In this document: piece by piece, positions 1 to 9,072 of the stretch
Layout of the letters: every line of letters begins with the position of its first letter
How positions within the stretch are numbered: the first letter of the stretch is position 1
Origin: Marivita sp. S6314
Lineage (GTDB): Bacteria; Pseudomonadota; Alphaproteobacteria; Rhodobacterales; Rhodobacteraceae
Length of the DNA stretch: 64,000 nucleotides
Assembly (NCBI RefSeq): GCF_023015985.1
Contig: NZ_JALKAO010000006.1
Location: 62,001 to 126,000, forward strand
Direction of reading: 5' to 3'
Notes under the pieces: generated by a model
Seen by the model: the letters and a program-made list of their open reading frames with translations, nothing else
Database searches by the model: none
What the model was told of the DNA's origin: nothing
Position numbers and translations under genes: made by a program

Positions 1-1710
1 CGCGCTGCTTTCGTCCAAAACGTTCTTCAGGTTGCCGAACCGCGTCTTCAGGCTCATCACCCGGTATTCACGCAAGCTGTCAATCGGCGGGTTGGTCACC
101 TGGCTGAAGTTCTGGCGGAAGTAATGCGACAGCGGGCGGTACTTCTTGGAGAGCACGGCCGATGGCGTGTCATCGCCCATCGACGCCAAAGTCTCTTTTC
201 CATCCTCGGCCATCGGCGCAAGGATCTGTTCCAGCTCTTCAACGGTATAGCCCGCCGCGATCTGGCGACGGCGCAAATCCGCGCCTTCAAACATCGGCTG
301 TTCGGTGACCTGCGCCAGCGCGTCGTCCAATTCGTTGATCTTGCCAACCCATTCGCCAAACGGCTGCGACGCGGCCAGCTTATCCTTGATCTCAACGTCG
401 TGGTAGAGCTTGCCCTCGGCCATATCGACCGCCAGCAACTGCCCCGGACCAAGCGCGCCCTTCTCGCGCACCGTGCCTTCGTCAATCGGCACCATACCGG
501 CCTCGGACCCCGCAATCAGCAGGTTGTCCCCGGTCACGACATAGCGCATCGGGCGCAACCCGTTCCGGTCCAGCCCGGCACAGACCCAGCGGCCATCTGT
601 CATGGCAAGCGCGGCGGGGCCGTCCCACGGCTCCATCACGCTGTTGCAGTAGGAATACATGTCCCGCCACGCCTGCGGCAGTTCAATCGCCTGCTTGGAC
701 CACGATTCCGGGATCAGCATCGTCTTGGCCATCGGCGCATTGCGCCCGGCACGGACCAGCACTTCGAACACCGCATCTAAAGCCGCCGAATCCGACGCGC
801 CATTGGCGATGATCGGCTTGATGTCTTCGGCCATATCTCCGAATGCGCCCGAGGCCATGCGGATCTCGTGGCTCTTCATCCAGTTGATATTGCCTTTGAG
901 CGTGTTGATCTCACCGTTATGCGCCAACATGCGGAACGGCTGTGCCAGCCACCATTGCGGGAAAGTGTTGGTCGAATAGCGCTGGTGATAAATCGCGAAC
1001 GCGGATTCAAAGCGTTCATCCTGCAGGTCGGGATAAAACTCCGCCACCTGCTCGGCCAGCATCATGCCTTTGTAAATGATCGACCGGCAGGACAGGGACG
1101 CAATGTACAACCCCCCGATCCCGGCCGCGCCTGCCGCCTTCTCAATCCGGCGACGGATCACGTAGAGCTCGCGCTCAAAGGTCTCTTCGTCGACGCCTTT
1201 GGAATTCGAGATCAGGATTTGCTCAATCTCGGGCCGTGTGGCATTCGCCTTTTCACCAAGGCAATCAACGGTCACCGGCACATGCCGCCAGCCATAGATG
1301 TAATAGCCCATGCGCAGAACTTCGGTTTCCACAATGGTCCGGCAGGTTTCCTGTGCGCCAAAATCCGTGCGCGGCAGGAACACCTGACCAATCGCCATCA
1401 ATTCATCCATACGCGGCTTGTGCCCGGTGCGTTCGATCTGGTCGTAAAAGAACGACACGGGGATCTGCACGTGAATACCCGCGCCATCGCCGGTCTTGCC
1501 GTCGGCATCCACAGCACCGCGGTGCCAGATCGCCTTGAGCGCATCAATGCCCGCCTCAACCACCTTGCGGCTTGGCTTGCCGTCGAGGGACACAACAAGG
1601 CCTACACCGCAGGAAGAATGCTCGTCTTCCTCTGAATAGAGACCATTTTCGGCCATCCACGCGCGCTTGGCTTCCTCGGCAGCAACCCACTCGGCATCAT
1701 ATTTGGTCAT
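1..1710 (-). CDS. gltB: Glutamate synthase large subunit, N-terminal part (runs off window)
   Basis: This is the first 570 codons of GltB (about 1500 residues in the family), continuing past base 1. With GltD it forms the NADPH-dependent enzyme that converts glutamine and 2-oxoglutarate to two glutamates in the cytoplasm. Translation from the ATG at 1710 gives a 33-residue propeptide followed by Cys34 in SSCGVGLVVSLDGK. In this family that Cys becomes the N-terminal glutaminase nucleophile after cleavage. The class-II amidotransferase signature AIWHRGAVDADGKTGDGAG follows. The start overlaps the stop of the upstream GFA-family gene by 4 bases (ATGA), so translation is probably coupled. The operon order is gltD, GFA gene, gltB. 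Confidence 0.95.
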   Translation of the reverse strand, partial: MTKYDAEWVAAEEAKRAWMAENGLYSEEDEHSSCGVGLVVSLDGKPSRKVVEAGIDALKAIWHRGAVDADGKTGDGAGIHVQIPVSFFYDQIERTGHKPRMDELMAIGQVFLPRTDFGAQETCRTIVETEVLRMGYYIYGWRHVPVTVDCLGEKANATRPEIEQILISNSKGVDEETFERELYVIRRRIEKAAGAAGIGGLYIASLSCRSIIYKGMMLAEQVAEFYPDLQDERFESAFAIYHQRYSTNTFPQWWLAQPFRMLAHNGEINTLKGNINWMKSHEIRMASGAFGDMAEDIKPIIANGASDSAALDAVFEVLVRAGRNAPMAKTMLIPESWSKQAIELPQAWRDMYSYCNSVMEPWDGPAALAMTDGRWVCAGLDRNGLRPMRYVVTGDNLLIAGSEAGMVPIDEGTVREKGALGPGQLLAVDMAEGKLYHDVEIKDKLAASQPFGEWVGKINELDDALAQVTEQPMFEGADLRRRQIAAGYTVEELEQILAPMAEDGKETLASMGDDTPSAVLSKKYRPLSHYFRQNFSQVTNPPIDSLREYRVMSLKTRFGNLKNVLDESSA

Positions 1711-2138
1711 GTCTGGTTCTCCTTTTCCAGGAACGCAGCAAGCTGCGCTTTCATCTCTGCTTCGGTCCGCTGGGCTGCACCTTCAAAGGGTGGAAACCAG
1801 TCGGGACGAAAATCAACAAATATCTCTTCGGTGACGGTGATCCCGCTTTGATCGTCAAGCAAACCCAGCGCCACAAACGCAATCGAGCGGTCCTGCAACT
1901 TCCAATACAGCGTCGATCCGCATGTTTGGCACACCGCACGATCGCCCCAATCGCTATGGGCGTAACTGTGGATGTTCTCAGCGCCCGTCAGGTCCAGATC
2001 GCGGACGCGCACCGCGAACAACGGTCCGCCACCAGTCCATCTCTGACACTGCGTACAGTGACAGGCCTGCGCAGTCTCCTGCACGTCTCCTTTGAAACGC
2101 ACGGCTCCACACAGGCAATGTCCGGATCGAACCGCCAA
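1707..2138 (-). CDS. GFA/CENP-V-family zinc protein inside the glt operon
   Basis: This 143-residue protein belongs to the GFA family (glutathione-dependent formaldehyde-activating enzyme-like). The N-terminal HCLCGAVRF, the CHCTQCQRWTGG block and a later CQTCGSTLYW supply the cysteines that bind zinc in this family. Most members have no proven substrate, and the sequence alone does not show formaldehyde activity. It starts 2 bases after the gltD stop and overlaps the gltB start by 4 bases, so it is transcribed and translated with the glutamate synthase genes. Whether it aids that enzyme or is a passenger cannot be told. Confidence 0.88.
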   Translation of the reverse strand: MAVRSGHCLCGAVRFKGDVQETAQACHCTQCQRWTGGGPLFAVRVRDLDLTGAENIHSYAHSDWGDRAVCQTCGSTLYWKLQDRSIAFVALGLLDDQSGITVTEEIFVDFRPDWFPPFEGAAQRTEAEMKAQLAAFLEKENQT

Positions 2139-2140
2139 TT

Positions 2141-3574
2141 CTATTCCGCCGCCACAGCGCTGGACGCGTTCAAACGTTCAAGGATGGCCTCGGCACAATC
2201 GCGCCCGTCGCGGATCGCCCAGACAACCAACGACGCACCGCGCACGATGTCGCCCACGGCATAGACGCCCTCAAGGTCCGTCGCACCCGTGGTAAACTCA
2301 GCCTTAACAGTCCCCCAACGGGTCACCGCCAGTTCCGGCGCACCCCAAAGCGTTGGCAACTCCTCGGGTTCAAAGCCAAGCGCCTTGATCACGATGTCGG
2401 CGGGTTCAACATAGTCCGATCCGTCGATCACCTCGGGCATCTGACGCCCGGTTGCGTCCGGCAGACCCAGACGCATCCGCTGCACCATCACGCCTTCGAC
2501 CGGCTCACCAACAAATCCCTTGGGCGCGGTCAGCCATTCAAACTGCACGCCTTCTTCCTCGGCATTCTGCACTTCGCGCTGCGACCCTGGCATGTTGGCC
2601 TTGTCACGACGGTAAAGGCACTTCACCGATGTCGCGCCCTGGCGGATCGCCGTGCGCACACAGTCCATAGCGGTGTCACCGCCACCAATGACCACAACGC
2701 GCTTGCCCTCGGCATTCAGCTCTCCGCTGTCAAACTCGGGCACAGCGTCGCCAAAGCTCTTGCGGTTGGACGCCGTCAGATAATCCAGCGCCTTGACGAT
2801 GCCGTCAGCACCAGACCCCGGCCCGGCCAGATCGCGCGATTTGTAAACGCCTGTCGCAATAATCACCGCATCATGCTTGGCGCGAATGTCCTCGAAGGAA
2901 ATGTCCTCACCCACGTTGCAATTCAGTTCAAATTTGACACCGCCAAGCTCAAGCTGCTCATTCCGGCGCATCACAACTGGCTTCTCAAGCTTGAAACCCG
3001 GAATCCCGTAGGTCAGCAATCCACCCGCCCGGTCATACCGGTCGTACACAGTGACCTGCACACCCTGACGGCGCAGCACATCCGCAGCGGCCAAACCACC
3101 CGGCCCGGCGCCAATAATGCCAACCGACTCGGTCCGCTCTTGCGTGGGTTTGATTGGCTTTACCCAACCTTCTTCCCACGCGGTATCTGTGATGTATTTC
3201 TCGACCGACCCGATGGTCACGGTGCCGTGGCCAGACGATTCGATCACGCAATTGCCTTCGCACAGACGGTCCTGCGGGCAGATGCGGCCGCAGATTTCGG
3301 GGAAGGTATTGGTTGCCTGCGACACTTCATAAGCTTCCTGCAACCGCCCCTCGGCAGTCAGGCGCAGCCAGTCGGGGATGTTGTTGTGCAGCGGGCAATG
3401 CGTCTGGCAATAGGGCACACCGCATTGCGAACAGCGGCTCGCCTGCTCTTTTGCCTTCGCGTCTGCGTATTCCGCATAGATTTCGTGGAAGTCCTCACGC
3501 CGCTCTTCCGCCTCACGCTTGGTTGGCATGATACGTGGCACTTGAACAAACTTGAGCATTGGCTGCTTTGCCAT
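2141..3574 (-). CDS. gltD: Glutamate synthase small subunit
   Basis: This 477-residue protein is the FAD/NADPH and iron-sulfur subunit that feeds electrons to GltB. The N-terminal Cys clusters RCSQCGVPYCQTHC and CGRICPQDRLCEGNC (about residues 46-110) fit two 4Fe-4S clusters. IIGAGPGGLAAADVLRRQG binds FAD and VVVIGGGDTAMDCVRTA binds NADPH. The length matches the family. It is the first gene of the glt operon and is divergent from uppP across a 221-base spacer rich in inverted repeats. The order gltD before gltB is the reverse of the common gltB-gltD order. Confidence 0.95.
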   Translation of the reverse strand: MAKQPMLKFVQVPRIMPTKREAEERREDFHEIYAEYADAKAKEQASRCSQCGVPYCQTHCPLHNNIPDWLRLTAEGRLQEAYEVSQATNTFPEICGRICPQDRLCEGNCVIESSGHGTVTIGSVEKYITDTAWEEGWVKPIKPTQERTESVGIIGAGPGGLAAADVLRRQGVQVTVYDRYDRAGGLLTYGIPGFKLEKPVVMRRNEQLELGGVKFELNCNVGEDISFEDIRAKHDAVIIATGVYKSRDLAGPGSGADGIVKALDYLTASNRKSFGDAVPEFDSGELNAEGKRVVVIGGGDTAMDCVRTAIRQGATSVKCLYRRDKANMPGSQREVQNAEEEGVQFEWLTAPKGFVGEPVEGVMVQRMRLGLPDATGRQMPEVIDGSDYVEPADIVIKALGFEPEELPTLWGAPELAVTRWGTVKAEFTTGATDLEGVYAVGDIVRGASLVVWAIRDGRDCAEAILERLNASSAVAAE

Positions 3575-3629
3575 CGGCTGAGTTCCTTCCCTGAGTGTGG
3601 TCGCGCCTGATTACAGAAGCGCGATGCAA

Positions 3630-3724
3630 AAGAAAAGTAAATTATACTGACCTATTTTCTACTTTTCTTGCGTCCAAGGCCATAAATCATGCCGCAATGC
3701 AGCTAAAATAGGTCCGAACCGGAC
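3630..3724. promoter_or_regulatory. Interlocking inverted repeats between gltD and uppP
   Basis: The divergent spacer holds three perfect inverted repeats. AAGAAAAGTA (3630-3639) pairs with TACTTTTCTT (3660-3669). GACCTATTTT (3649-3658) pairs with AAAATAGGTC (3705-3714). GTCCG-AAC-CGGAC follows at 3712-3724. The first two pairs interlock, so they would form alternative rather than nested structures. A TATACT box lies at 3644-3649. The position, between a nitrogen-assimilation operon and uppP, suggests operator or promoter control, but I recognise no known regulator site. Confidence 0.5.
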
Positions 3725-3795
3725 ATAAATAAACGCTTCCCCTTTATTTCTAGGGGGATATACCCGGCTCAATCGACCGATTTGGACCGTGTGAC

Positions 3796-4599
3796 ATGGC
3801 GCTGACCCACCTTCTGATCCTCGCACTGATACAGGGCGTGACCGAATTTCTGCCGATCTCAAGCTCCGGCCACCTGATTCTGCTCCCGAATCTGACCGGG
3901 ATGCAGGATCAGGGGCAGGTCATAGACGTGGCCGTCCATGTCGGCACCTTGTTCGCGGTGATCCTCTATTTCTGGTCCGACGTGAAGGTCGTGACCATCG
4001 GAAGCACCCGCCTGATGCGCGGCAAGATCGACACCCAGGGCGCGTTCTGGGCGCTGTGCCTGATCCTTGCGACCATCCCAGTGATTGTGTTCGGTCTCGC
4101 GCTCAAGCTCAGCGGTTTGAACGACCTGCTCCGCTCCACCGCCGTGATCGGCTGGACCATGCTGATCTTTGGTCTTGTGCTCTATTGGGCGGACCAAACC
4201 GGGCCCACCACCAAAAAGGCCACGAACTGGAGCATCAAGGACGCCGCCATCATGGGCCTGTGGCAAGCGCTCGCCCTGATCCCCGGCACATCCCGCTCTG
4301 GCATCACCATCACGGCTGGGCGCCAACTGGGCTATGACCGCGAAAGTGCGGCCCGCCTTGCGATGCTCATGTCGATCCCGACAATCATCGCCTCTGGTGC
4401 GCTGCTCAGCGTTGAGGTCATCCAGACCGCCGATTTGGCCGCCGCCCGCGACGGGGCCATCGCCGCCGTCTTCGCCTTTCTCGCAGCACTCGCCGCGCTG
4501 GCGTTGATGTTCAGACTTCTGAAATCCGTCAGCTTCACACCCTACGTGATCTACCGCGTGATCCTTGGGCTGATTCTACTGGCAATCGCCTACAGCTAG
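3796..4599 (+). CDS. uppP: Undecaprenyl-diphosphatase
   Basis: This 267-residue integral membrane enzyme dephosphorylates undecaprenyl pyrophosphate, so the lipid carrier for peptidoglycan and other envelope polymers can be reused. Extra copies are known to raise bacitracin tolerance. The family motifs are clear: EFLPISSSGHLILL near residues 17-30, and the second catalytic block PGTSRSGITITAGRQLGYDR with its Ser and Arg residues near residues 160-180. Hydrophobic helices cover most of the chain. The length is normal. It is a single gene, divergent from gltD and convergent with rlmH, whose stop lies about 10 bases away. Confidence 0.95.
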   Translation: MALTHLLILALIQGVTEFLPISSSGHLILLPNLTGMQDQGQVIDVAVHVGTLFAVILYFWSDVKVVTIGSTRLMRGKIDTQGAFWALCLILATIPVIVFGLALKLSGLNDLLRSTAVIGWTMLIFGLVLYWADQTGPTTKKATNWSIKDAAIMGLWQALALIPGTSRSGITITAGRQLGYDRESAARLAMLMSIPTIIASGALLSVEVIQTADLAAARDGAIAAVFAFLAALAALALMFRLLKSVSFTPYVIYRVILGLILLAIAYS

Positions 4600-4609
4600 A
4601 GCGCCATCA

Positions 4610-5083
4610 TCACACCCGATGATACGGCGTCCCCGCCGCAATCGACGCCGCGCGGTACATTTGTTCTGCAATCATCACACGCACCAGCTTATGTGGCCAA
4701 ACCATCGCCCCGAAAGATAGCAGAAAATCCGCCTCGCCGCGCAACGAAGGATCAATCCCATCTGCACCGCCAATGACAAAGGTCACATCCGATCGCCCTT
4801 GATCCGCCCAACCCTGCAACTGTTTGGAAAAGTCGGGCGACGACATCACGCGCCCCCGCTCATCAAGGCACACAAGAAGCGACCCGGAGGGGATGGACGC
4901 CCGCAGCAAATCCGCCTCTGCCGCCATCCCACCGTTCTTCTTGTCCTCAACCTCGGTTTCCCCGCCAAAGCGCCAGCCAAGCCCGCGCCCGGTCTGTTCG
5001 AACCGAGACAGATAATCGTCCACCAGCGCGCGTTCTTCAGAGCGGCCCGTAAGCCGCCCAACGGCGCGCAGATGGACGCGCAT
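4610..5083 (-). CDS. rlmH: 23S rRNA pseudouridine-1915 N3-methyltransferase
   Basis: RlmH is a small SPOUT-fold methyltransferase that modifies pseudouridine 1915 of 23S rRNA in assembled ribosomes. I chose the start at 5083 (MRVHLRAVGRLTG), giving 157 residues, the usual family length. An ATG further upstream would add residues inside rsfS. The C-terminal half carries the SAM-binding knot signature FVIGGADGIDP and the MIAEQMYRA segment. The start shares one base with the rsfS stop (TAATG), the standard rsfS-rlmH pairing in alphaproteobacteria. Confidence 0.95.
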   Translation of the reverse strand: MRVHLRAVGRLTGRSEERALVDDYLSRFEQTGRGLGWRFGGETEVEDKKNGGMAAEADLLRASIPSGSLLVCLDERGRVMSSPDFSKQLQGWADQGRSDVTFVIGGADGIDPSLRGEADFLLSFGAMVWPHKLVRVMIAEQMYRAASIAAGTPYHRV

Positions 5084-5529
5084 TAGCTTGTCTGCGCCGC
5101 TCCAGCCGGAAGCCACATCTTCTCAAGCTGGTAAAATTCGCGCACTTCGGGCCGGAACACATGGACAATCACATCGCCCGTATCGATCAGCACCCAATCG
5201 CCGGTTTCCTTGCCTTCGATCTTGGACAGGACACCGTGATCCGCCTTGAGCGTTTCGACCAGCTTTTCGGCAATCGCCGTCACCTGCCGGGTCGACCGCC
5301 CCGAACACACGACCATATGGTCGCCAATCGCAGACTTTCCGCGCAGATCAATCTGCACGATGTCTTCGGCCTTGTTGTCTTGAAGTTCCGCAAGAATGGC
5401 TGCGAGCAACGCGTCGCTGGCCGTTCTGTTTCCGGGTGTGCCGCTCACCGGCAGACCCCCGTCCGTGGCCTTAACCACATCCGTTTGAAGAGACAGGACA
5501 TCGTCCTCCTTTAACATCACGCCGATCAA
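5083..5529 (-). CDS. rsfS: Ribosomal silencing factor
   Basis: RsfS binds ribosomal protein uL14 and blocks subunit joining when nutrients are short. The family domain covers about residues 38-140, from SDALLAAILAELQDNKAEDI through DHMVVCSGRSTRQV and GDWVLIDTGDVIVHVF to FYQLEKMW. The first 35 or so residues are not conserved, so the true start could be further downstream; the ATG at 5529 gives 148 residues. The gene is translationally coupled to rlmH by a one-base overlap. Confidence 0.93.
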   Translation of the reverse strand: MIGVMLKEDDVLSLQTDVVKATDGGLPVSGTPGNRTASDALLAAILAELQDNKAEDIVQIDLRGKSAIGDHMVVCSGRSTRQVTAIAEKLVETLKADHGVLSKIEGKETGDWVLIDTGDVIVHVFRPEVREFYQLEKMWLPAGAAQTS

Positions 5530-5625
5530 GCCCCGGCGCTGGGTAACTGCAAAATAGCATCGGTAAGGTGAATTCTCAATGACTGCGCGGAATTGTCGTC
5601 ACCCGGTGGCGCAAAGCTGCACACG

Positions 5626-7968
5626 TCACGCGCCGTAAGGCACCCAAACCGTCTTGACCTCGGTTGCCGCATCAAGAAACACATCCGCATTTCCAGCCGA
5701 CCAATCCCGCGCCATCCCGTTATTCACCCAACTGCGTTTCAGGTTTGTCGCCGCCCCCCGCTCGATCTCGGCCGACAGGTCGGATGACGAAAATGACCAG
5801 ACCGCCTCCACATCCATATGAGACGCCAGCGTCGACGCCACATCCAAATGCCGCCCGGTCAAGATATTCACCACCCCGGCAGGCACATCAGACGTCTCTA
5901 GCACCTGATAGAAATCCGTCGCCGCCAAAGGAAACGGCTCGGACGCCACCAGGATCACGCGATTGCCCATCGCAAGTGCCGGGGCCATCACGGACACCAA
6001 CCCAAGCAACGGTTCATCATCCGGGCAAATCGCGCCGATCACCCCGCAGGGTTCCCGCATCGCCAGGGCAACCCCGCGCAACGGCACCTGTGCCACGCGG
6101 CCATCATATTTGTCAGTATAGGCGGCATAGGTGAACAACCGGTCAACAGAGGCATCCACCTCTTTCGCGCCACCGCGCGCGCCGGTCATCTGGTTGATCC
6201 GCGATGCAAATTCGTCTTTCCGCGCGGCAAGGTTTTCGGCGATGTAGTACAGAATCTGCGCCCGGAGATGCGCCGTGGTCGCGGCCCATCCCTTGGCCCC
6301 GCGCGCCGCTTCAACCGCGTTGCGCACATCCTTGCGGTTGGCCAGTGGTGCTTGCCCGATCAGCTTGCCCGCCTTGGTAAACACCTCATAGGCATAACCG
6401 CCATCCGGCCGCGCCTGCTTGCCCCCGATGTAAAGCTTCGCCGTCCGGTCCACTGCCTGCGGTTCGGTATCCGGCCCGGAACTGAAGCCCTCAACCTTGG
6501 CCAACGCCTTCGCCTTACCCGCAGGTTTGGTATAGGCGCGCAGGCCCTCCGGCCCACCTTCACGCCCAAACCCACTTTCGCGCACGCCACCAAAGGGCGC
6601 TGCAGCGTCGAACATGTTGGTCCCGTTGATCCAGACAATCCCCGCCGCCAGCTTGGGTGCGACATCCAACGCCACATTGATATTCTCGGACCACACCGTC
6701 GCCGCCAGCCCGTAGCGGGTGTTGTTCGCCAACTCGACCGCCTCAGATGGCGTGCGGAAGGTGGTGCCCACCAGCACAGGCCCGAAAATCTCATCCTGCA
6801 TCAACGGGTCCGCCGCACTAAGCCCGGTAATCAGAGTCGGCGGATAGAAACACCCGCCTTCGGGCAGATCGCAAGCAGCCTGATACATCTCACCCGCTGT
6901 GTTGCCATCAACCAGCCTTCGGATCGTCTCCAACTGCTTGGGGTCCACAATCGCGCCCACATCAATCGACTTGTCCAAAGGCGAGCCAACCCGCAGCTTA
7001 TCCATCCGCGCACGCAGCTTGGCATAAAACCGCTCCGCCACGCCTTCCTGAACCAAAAGCCGCGACCCCGCACAACAGACCTGCCCCTGATTGAACCAGA
7101 TCGCATCGACCAGCCCTTCCACGGCTGAGTCGAGATCCGCATCCTCGAACACAATGTACGGCGACTTGCCCCCAAGCTCCAACGTCAGGGCCTTTCCAGA
7201 CCCCGCCGTCGCCTCCCGTATCCGCCGCCCAACAGCGGTGGACCCGGTAAACGCCACCTTGTCCACGTCGGGATGTGTGACAACCATCTCACCCACCGCA
7301 CCATCGCCGGTGACGATGTTCACAACACCTTTCGGCAGCCCGGCCTGACGGCACATATCAGCGAACAACAGTGCAGTCAGCGACGTATATTCCGCGGGCT
7401 TCAACACCACCGTATTGCCCGCTGCCAAGGCAGGCGCGACCTTCCACGCCAGCATGAGCAAGGGAAAGTTCCAAGGGATCACCTGCCCGCAAACGCCTTG
7501 CGCCACGCGACCCGCGCATTCGGTGTCAAACACCTGCGCCTGACCCGCGTGATAGTAGAAATGCCGCTGCGCCAACGGGATGTCGATGTCCCGGCTCTCC
7601 CGGATCGGCTTGCCGTTGTCCAGTGTCTCCAAGACGGCAAACAACCGAGAATGCTTCTGCAACAGCCGCGCCAATGCATAAAGATACCGCGCGCGCCCGG
7701 CACCGCCCAGCCTCTCCCACTTGCCTTGCGCTTTGCGCGCCGCCGCAACCGCCGCATCCACATCCGACGAAGACGCTTGCGACAGATGCGCCAGCACCTC
7801 GCCAGTCGCCGGATTACGGCTCTCGAACACCTCACCGGGATCGGTCATGCGCCCGTCTATGAAATGCCCGAACCGGCTTCCCTGATCGACCAACCACGCA
7901 AGCGCATCCCCGGCCGATTCCGGTGCCGTCCCATAGTCCATCGTCTCGAATATCTCTTGCACGGTCAT
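5626..7968 (-). CDS. Double-domain aldehyde dehydrogenase
   Basis: This 780-residue protein has two aldehyde dehydrogenase domains in tandem. The N-terminal one (about 1-480) is complete: it has FTGSTAVGRRI for NAD binding, the glutamate motif LELGGKSPYIV and the catalytic Cys in NQGQVCCAGSRLLV. The C-terminal one (about 500-780) keeps the fold (LYIGGKQARPDGG, WAATTAHLRAQILYYIAENL) but lacks a recognisable Cys motif, so it is probably structural. It lies 33 bases downstream of deoC. Acetaldehyde released by DeoC is therefore the likely substrate, giving acetate or a related product (inference). An A/T-rich repeat supplies the region just before its start. Confidence 0.9.
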   Translation of the reverse strand: MTVQEIFETMDYGTAPESAGDALAWLVDQGSRFGHFIDGRMTDPGEVFESRNPATGEVLAHLSQASSSDVDAAVAAARKAQGKWERLGGAGRARYLYALARLLQKHSRLFAVLETLDNGKPIRESRDIDIPLAQRHFYYHAGQAQVFDTECAGRVAQGVCGQVIPWNFPLLMLAWKVAPALAAGNTVVLKPAEYTSLTALLFADMCRQAGLPKGVVNIVTGDGAVGEMVVTHPDVDKVAFTGSTAVGRRIREATAGSGKALTLELGGKSPYIVFEDADLDSAVEGLVDAIWFNQGQVCCAGSRLLVQEGVAERFYAKLRARMDKLRVGSPLDKSIDVGAIVDPKQLETIRRLVDGNTAGEMYQAACDLPEGGCFYPPTLITGLSAADPLMQDEIFGPVLVGTTFRTPSEAVELANNTRYGLAATVWSENINVALDVAPKLAAGIVWINGTNMFDAAAPFGGVRESGFGREGGPEGLRAYTKPAGKAKALAKVEGFSSGPDTEPQAVDRTAKLYIGGKQARPDGGYAYEVFTKAGKLIGQAPLANRKDVRNAVEAARGAKGWAATTAHLRAQILYYIAENLAARKDEFASRINQMTGARGGAKEVDASVDRLFTYAAYTDKYDGRVAQVPLRGVALAMREPCGVIGAICPDDEPLLGLVSVMAPALAMGNRVILVASEPFPLAATDFYQVLETSDVPAGVVNILTGRHLDVASTLASHMDVEAVWSFSSSDLSAEIERGAATNLKRSWVNNGMARDWSAGNADVFLDAATEVKTVWVPYGA

Positions 7969-7969
7969 G

Positions 7970-7998
7970 GCTTCTTCTTTTCAAAAATATGCAAAGGC
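7970..7998 (-). repeat. Dispersed A/T motif, copy 1
   Basis: Read on the minus strand this is TTTGCATATTTTTGAAAA followed by GAAGAAG and the ALDH start codon, so its 3' end may double as the ribosome binding site. Related copies lie near 10505, 13622, 19421, 41091 and 52438. Confidence 0.6.
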
Positions 7999-8001
7999 AT
8001 C

Positions 8002-8994
8002 CTATCCACCGGCATGCCGCCAAGACGCTGAATAGGCCCCGGTCACGTGATGCTCCAATTGCCGCTCGATATCGCCCAGCAGCGATGACGCACCGAACCG
8101 GAAGAGATCGTTCTGCAACCACCGATCCCCCAGTTCTTCTTTCATCAACGACAGGTACACCAAGGCATCCTTCGCTTTGGAAATCCCGCCCGCAGGCTTG
8201 TACCCCACGCGAAAGCCGGTCTCCTCGAAATACTCGCGAATGGCGCGGATCATCACCAAAGACACGGGCAACGTCGCGTTGACACTTTCCTTACCGGTAG
8301 ACGTCTTGATAAAATCCGCCCCCGCCATCATGCAAACGAGTGACGCCCGCGCGACATTCTGCAACGTGCCCAATTCACCGGTGGCCAGGATCGCCTTCAC
8401 ATGCGCCTCACCACAGGCTGCACGAAAGGTCTTCATCTCGTCATAAAGCGCGTCCCAATTCCCGGTGAGCACATGCCGCCGCGAAATCACGATGTCGATC
8501 TCGGCAGCACCCGCTTTGACGCTTTCCTCAATCTCGGCCACGCGCAGATGAAACGGCGACAACCCGGCTGGAAAACCGGTGCTCACAGCCGCCACCGGAA
8601 TGCCAGACCCGGCCAAAGCCTCAACCGCGGGTTCGATCATATCGTGATACACACAGATCGCGCCCACTTTCAGGCCATCCATGCCCAGCGCCTCAAGCAG
8701 ATCTTGCCGCACCGGCTGGCGCCCCTTGGCACACAAGCGCTGCACACGCCCGACCGTATCGTCCCCCGCCAAGGTCGTCAGATCAATGCAGGTCACCGCC
8801 CGGCATAACCATGCCGCCTGATGTGCCTTCTTCACCGACCGTCGCCCCGGCAAGGTCGCCGCGCGCCGCTCGATGGCGGACCGGTTCGCGGTCGCCCGCA
8901 TCACCCAGTCCAGATCAAGCGCCGTACCGGCATTGCGCGCCTCAAGCGTCTGCGGAAGGTTCAAACTGTCCGTCGCTGTGTGCATCCAAGTCAC
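8002..8994 (-). CDS. deoC: Deoxyribose-phosphate aldolase
   Basis: DeoC splits 2-deoxyribose 5-phosphate into acetaldehyde and glyceraldehyde 3-phosphate during deoxynucleoside breakdown. The 330-residue protein carries the Schiff-base lysine motif ADFIKTSTGKESVNATLPV and the phosphate-binding RVGYKPAGGISKAKDAL. An earlier segment, AVSTGFPAGLSPFHLRVAEI, matches the long type of the family. It is the first gene of a two-gene unit with the downstream aldehyde dehydrogenase, which would remove the acetaldehyde. No deoR-type regulator or phosphorylase gene is next to it here. Confidence 0.94.
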   Translation of the reverse strand: MTWMHTATDSLNLPQTLEARNAGTALDLDWVMRATANRSAIERRAATLPGRRSVKKAHQAAWLCRAVTCIDLTTLAGDDTVGRVQRLCAKGRQPVRQDLLEALGMDGLKVGAICVYHDMIEPAVEALAGSGIPVAAVSTGFPAGLSPFHLRVAEIEESVKAGAAEIDIVISRRHVLTGNWDALYDEMKTFRAACGEAHVKAILATGELGTLQNVARASLVCMMAGADFIKTSTGKESVNATLPVSLVMIRAIREYFEETGFRVGYKPAGGISKAKDALVYLSLMKEELGDRWLQNDLFRFGASSLLGDIERQLEHHVTGAYSASWRHAGG

Positions 8995-9072
8995 TCCTTA
9001 CGCCAATGCTGACACGCAGGCCCACCGCGCACAACCCGGGACGCCACGTAGGCTGCCCCGAACGCGGCGGCG

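Noticed and set aside
6268-7128. 286-codon plus-strand open frame inside the ALDH gene
   Set aside because: It is antisense to the ALDH catalytic domain and has shadow-frame composition.
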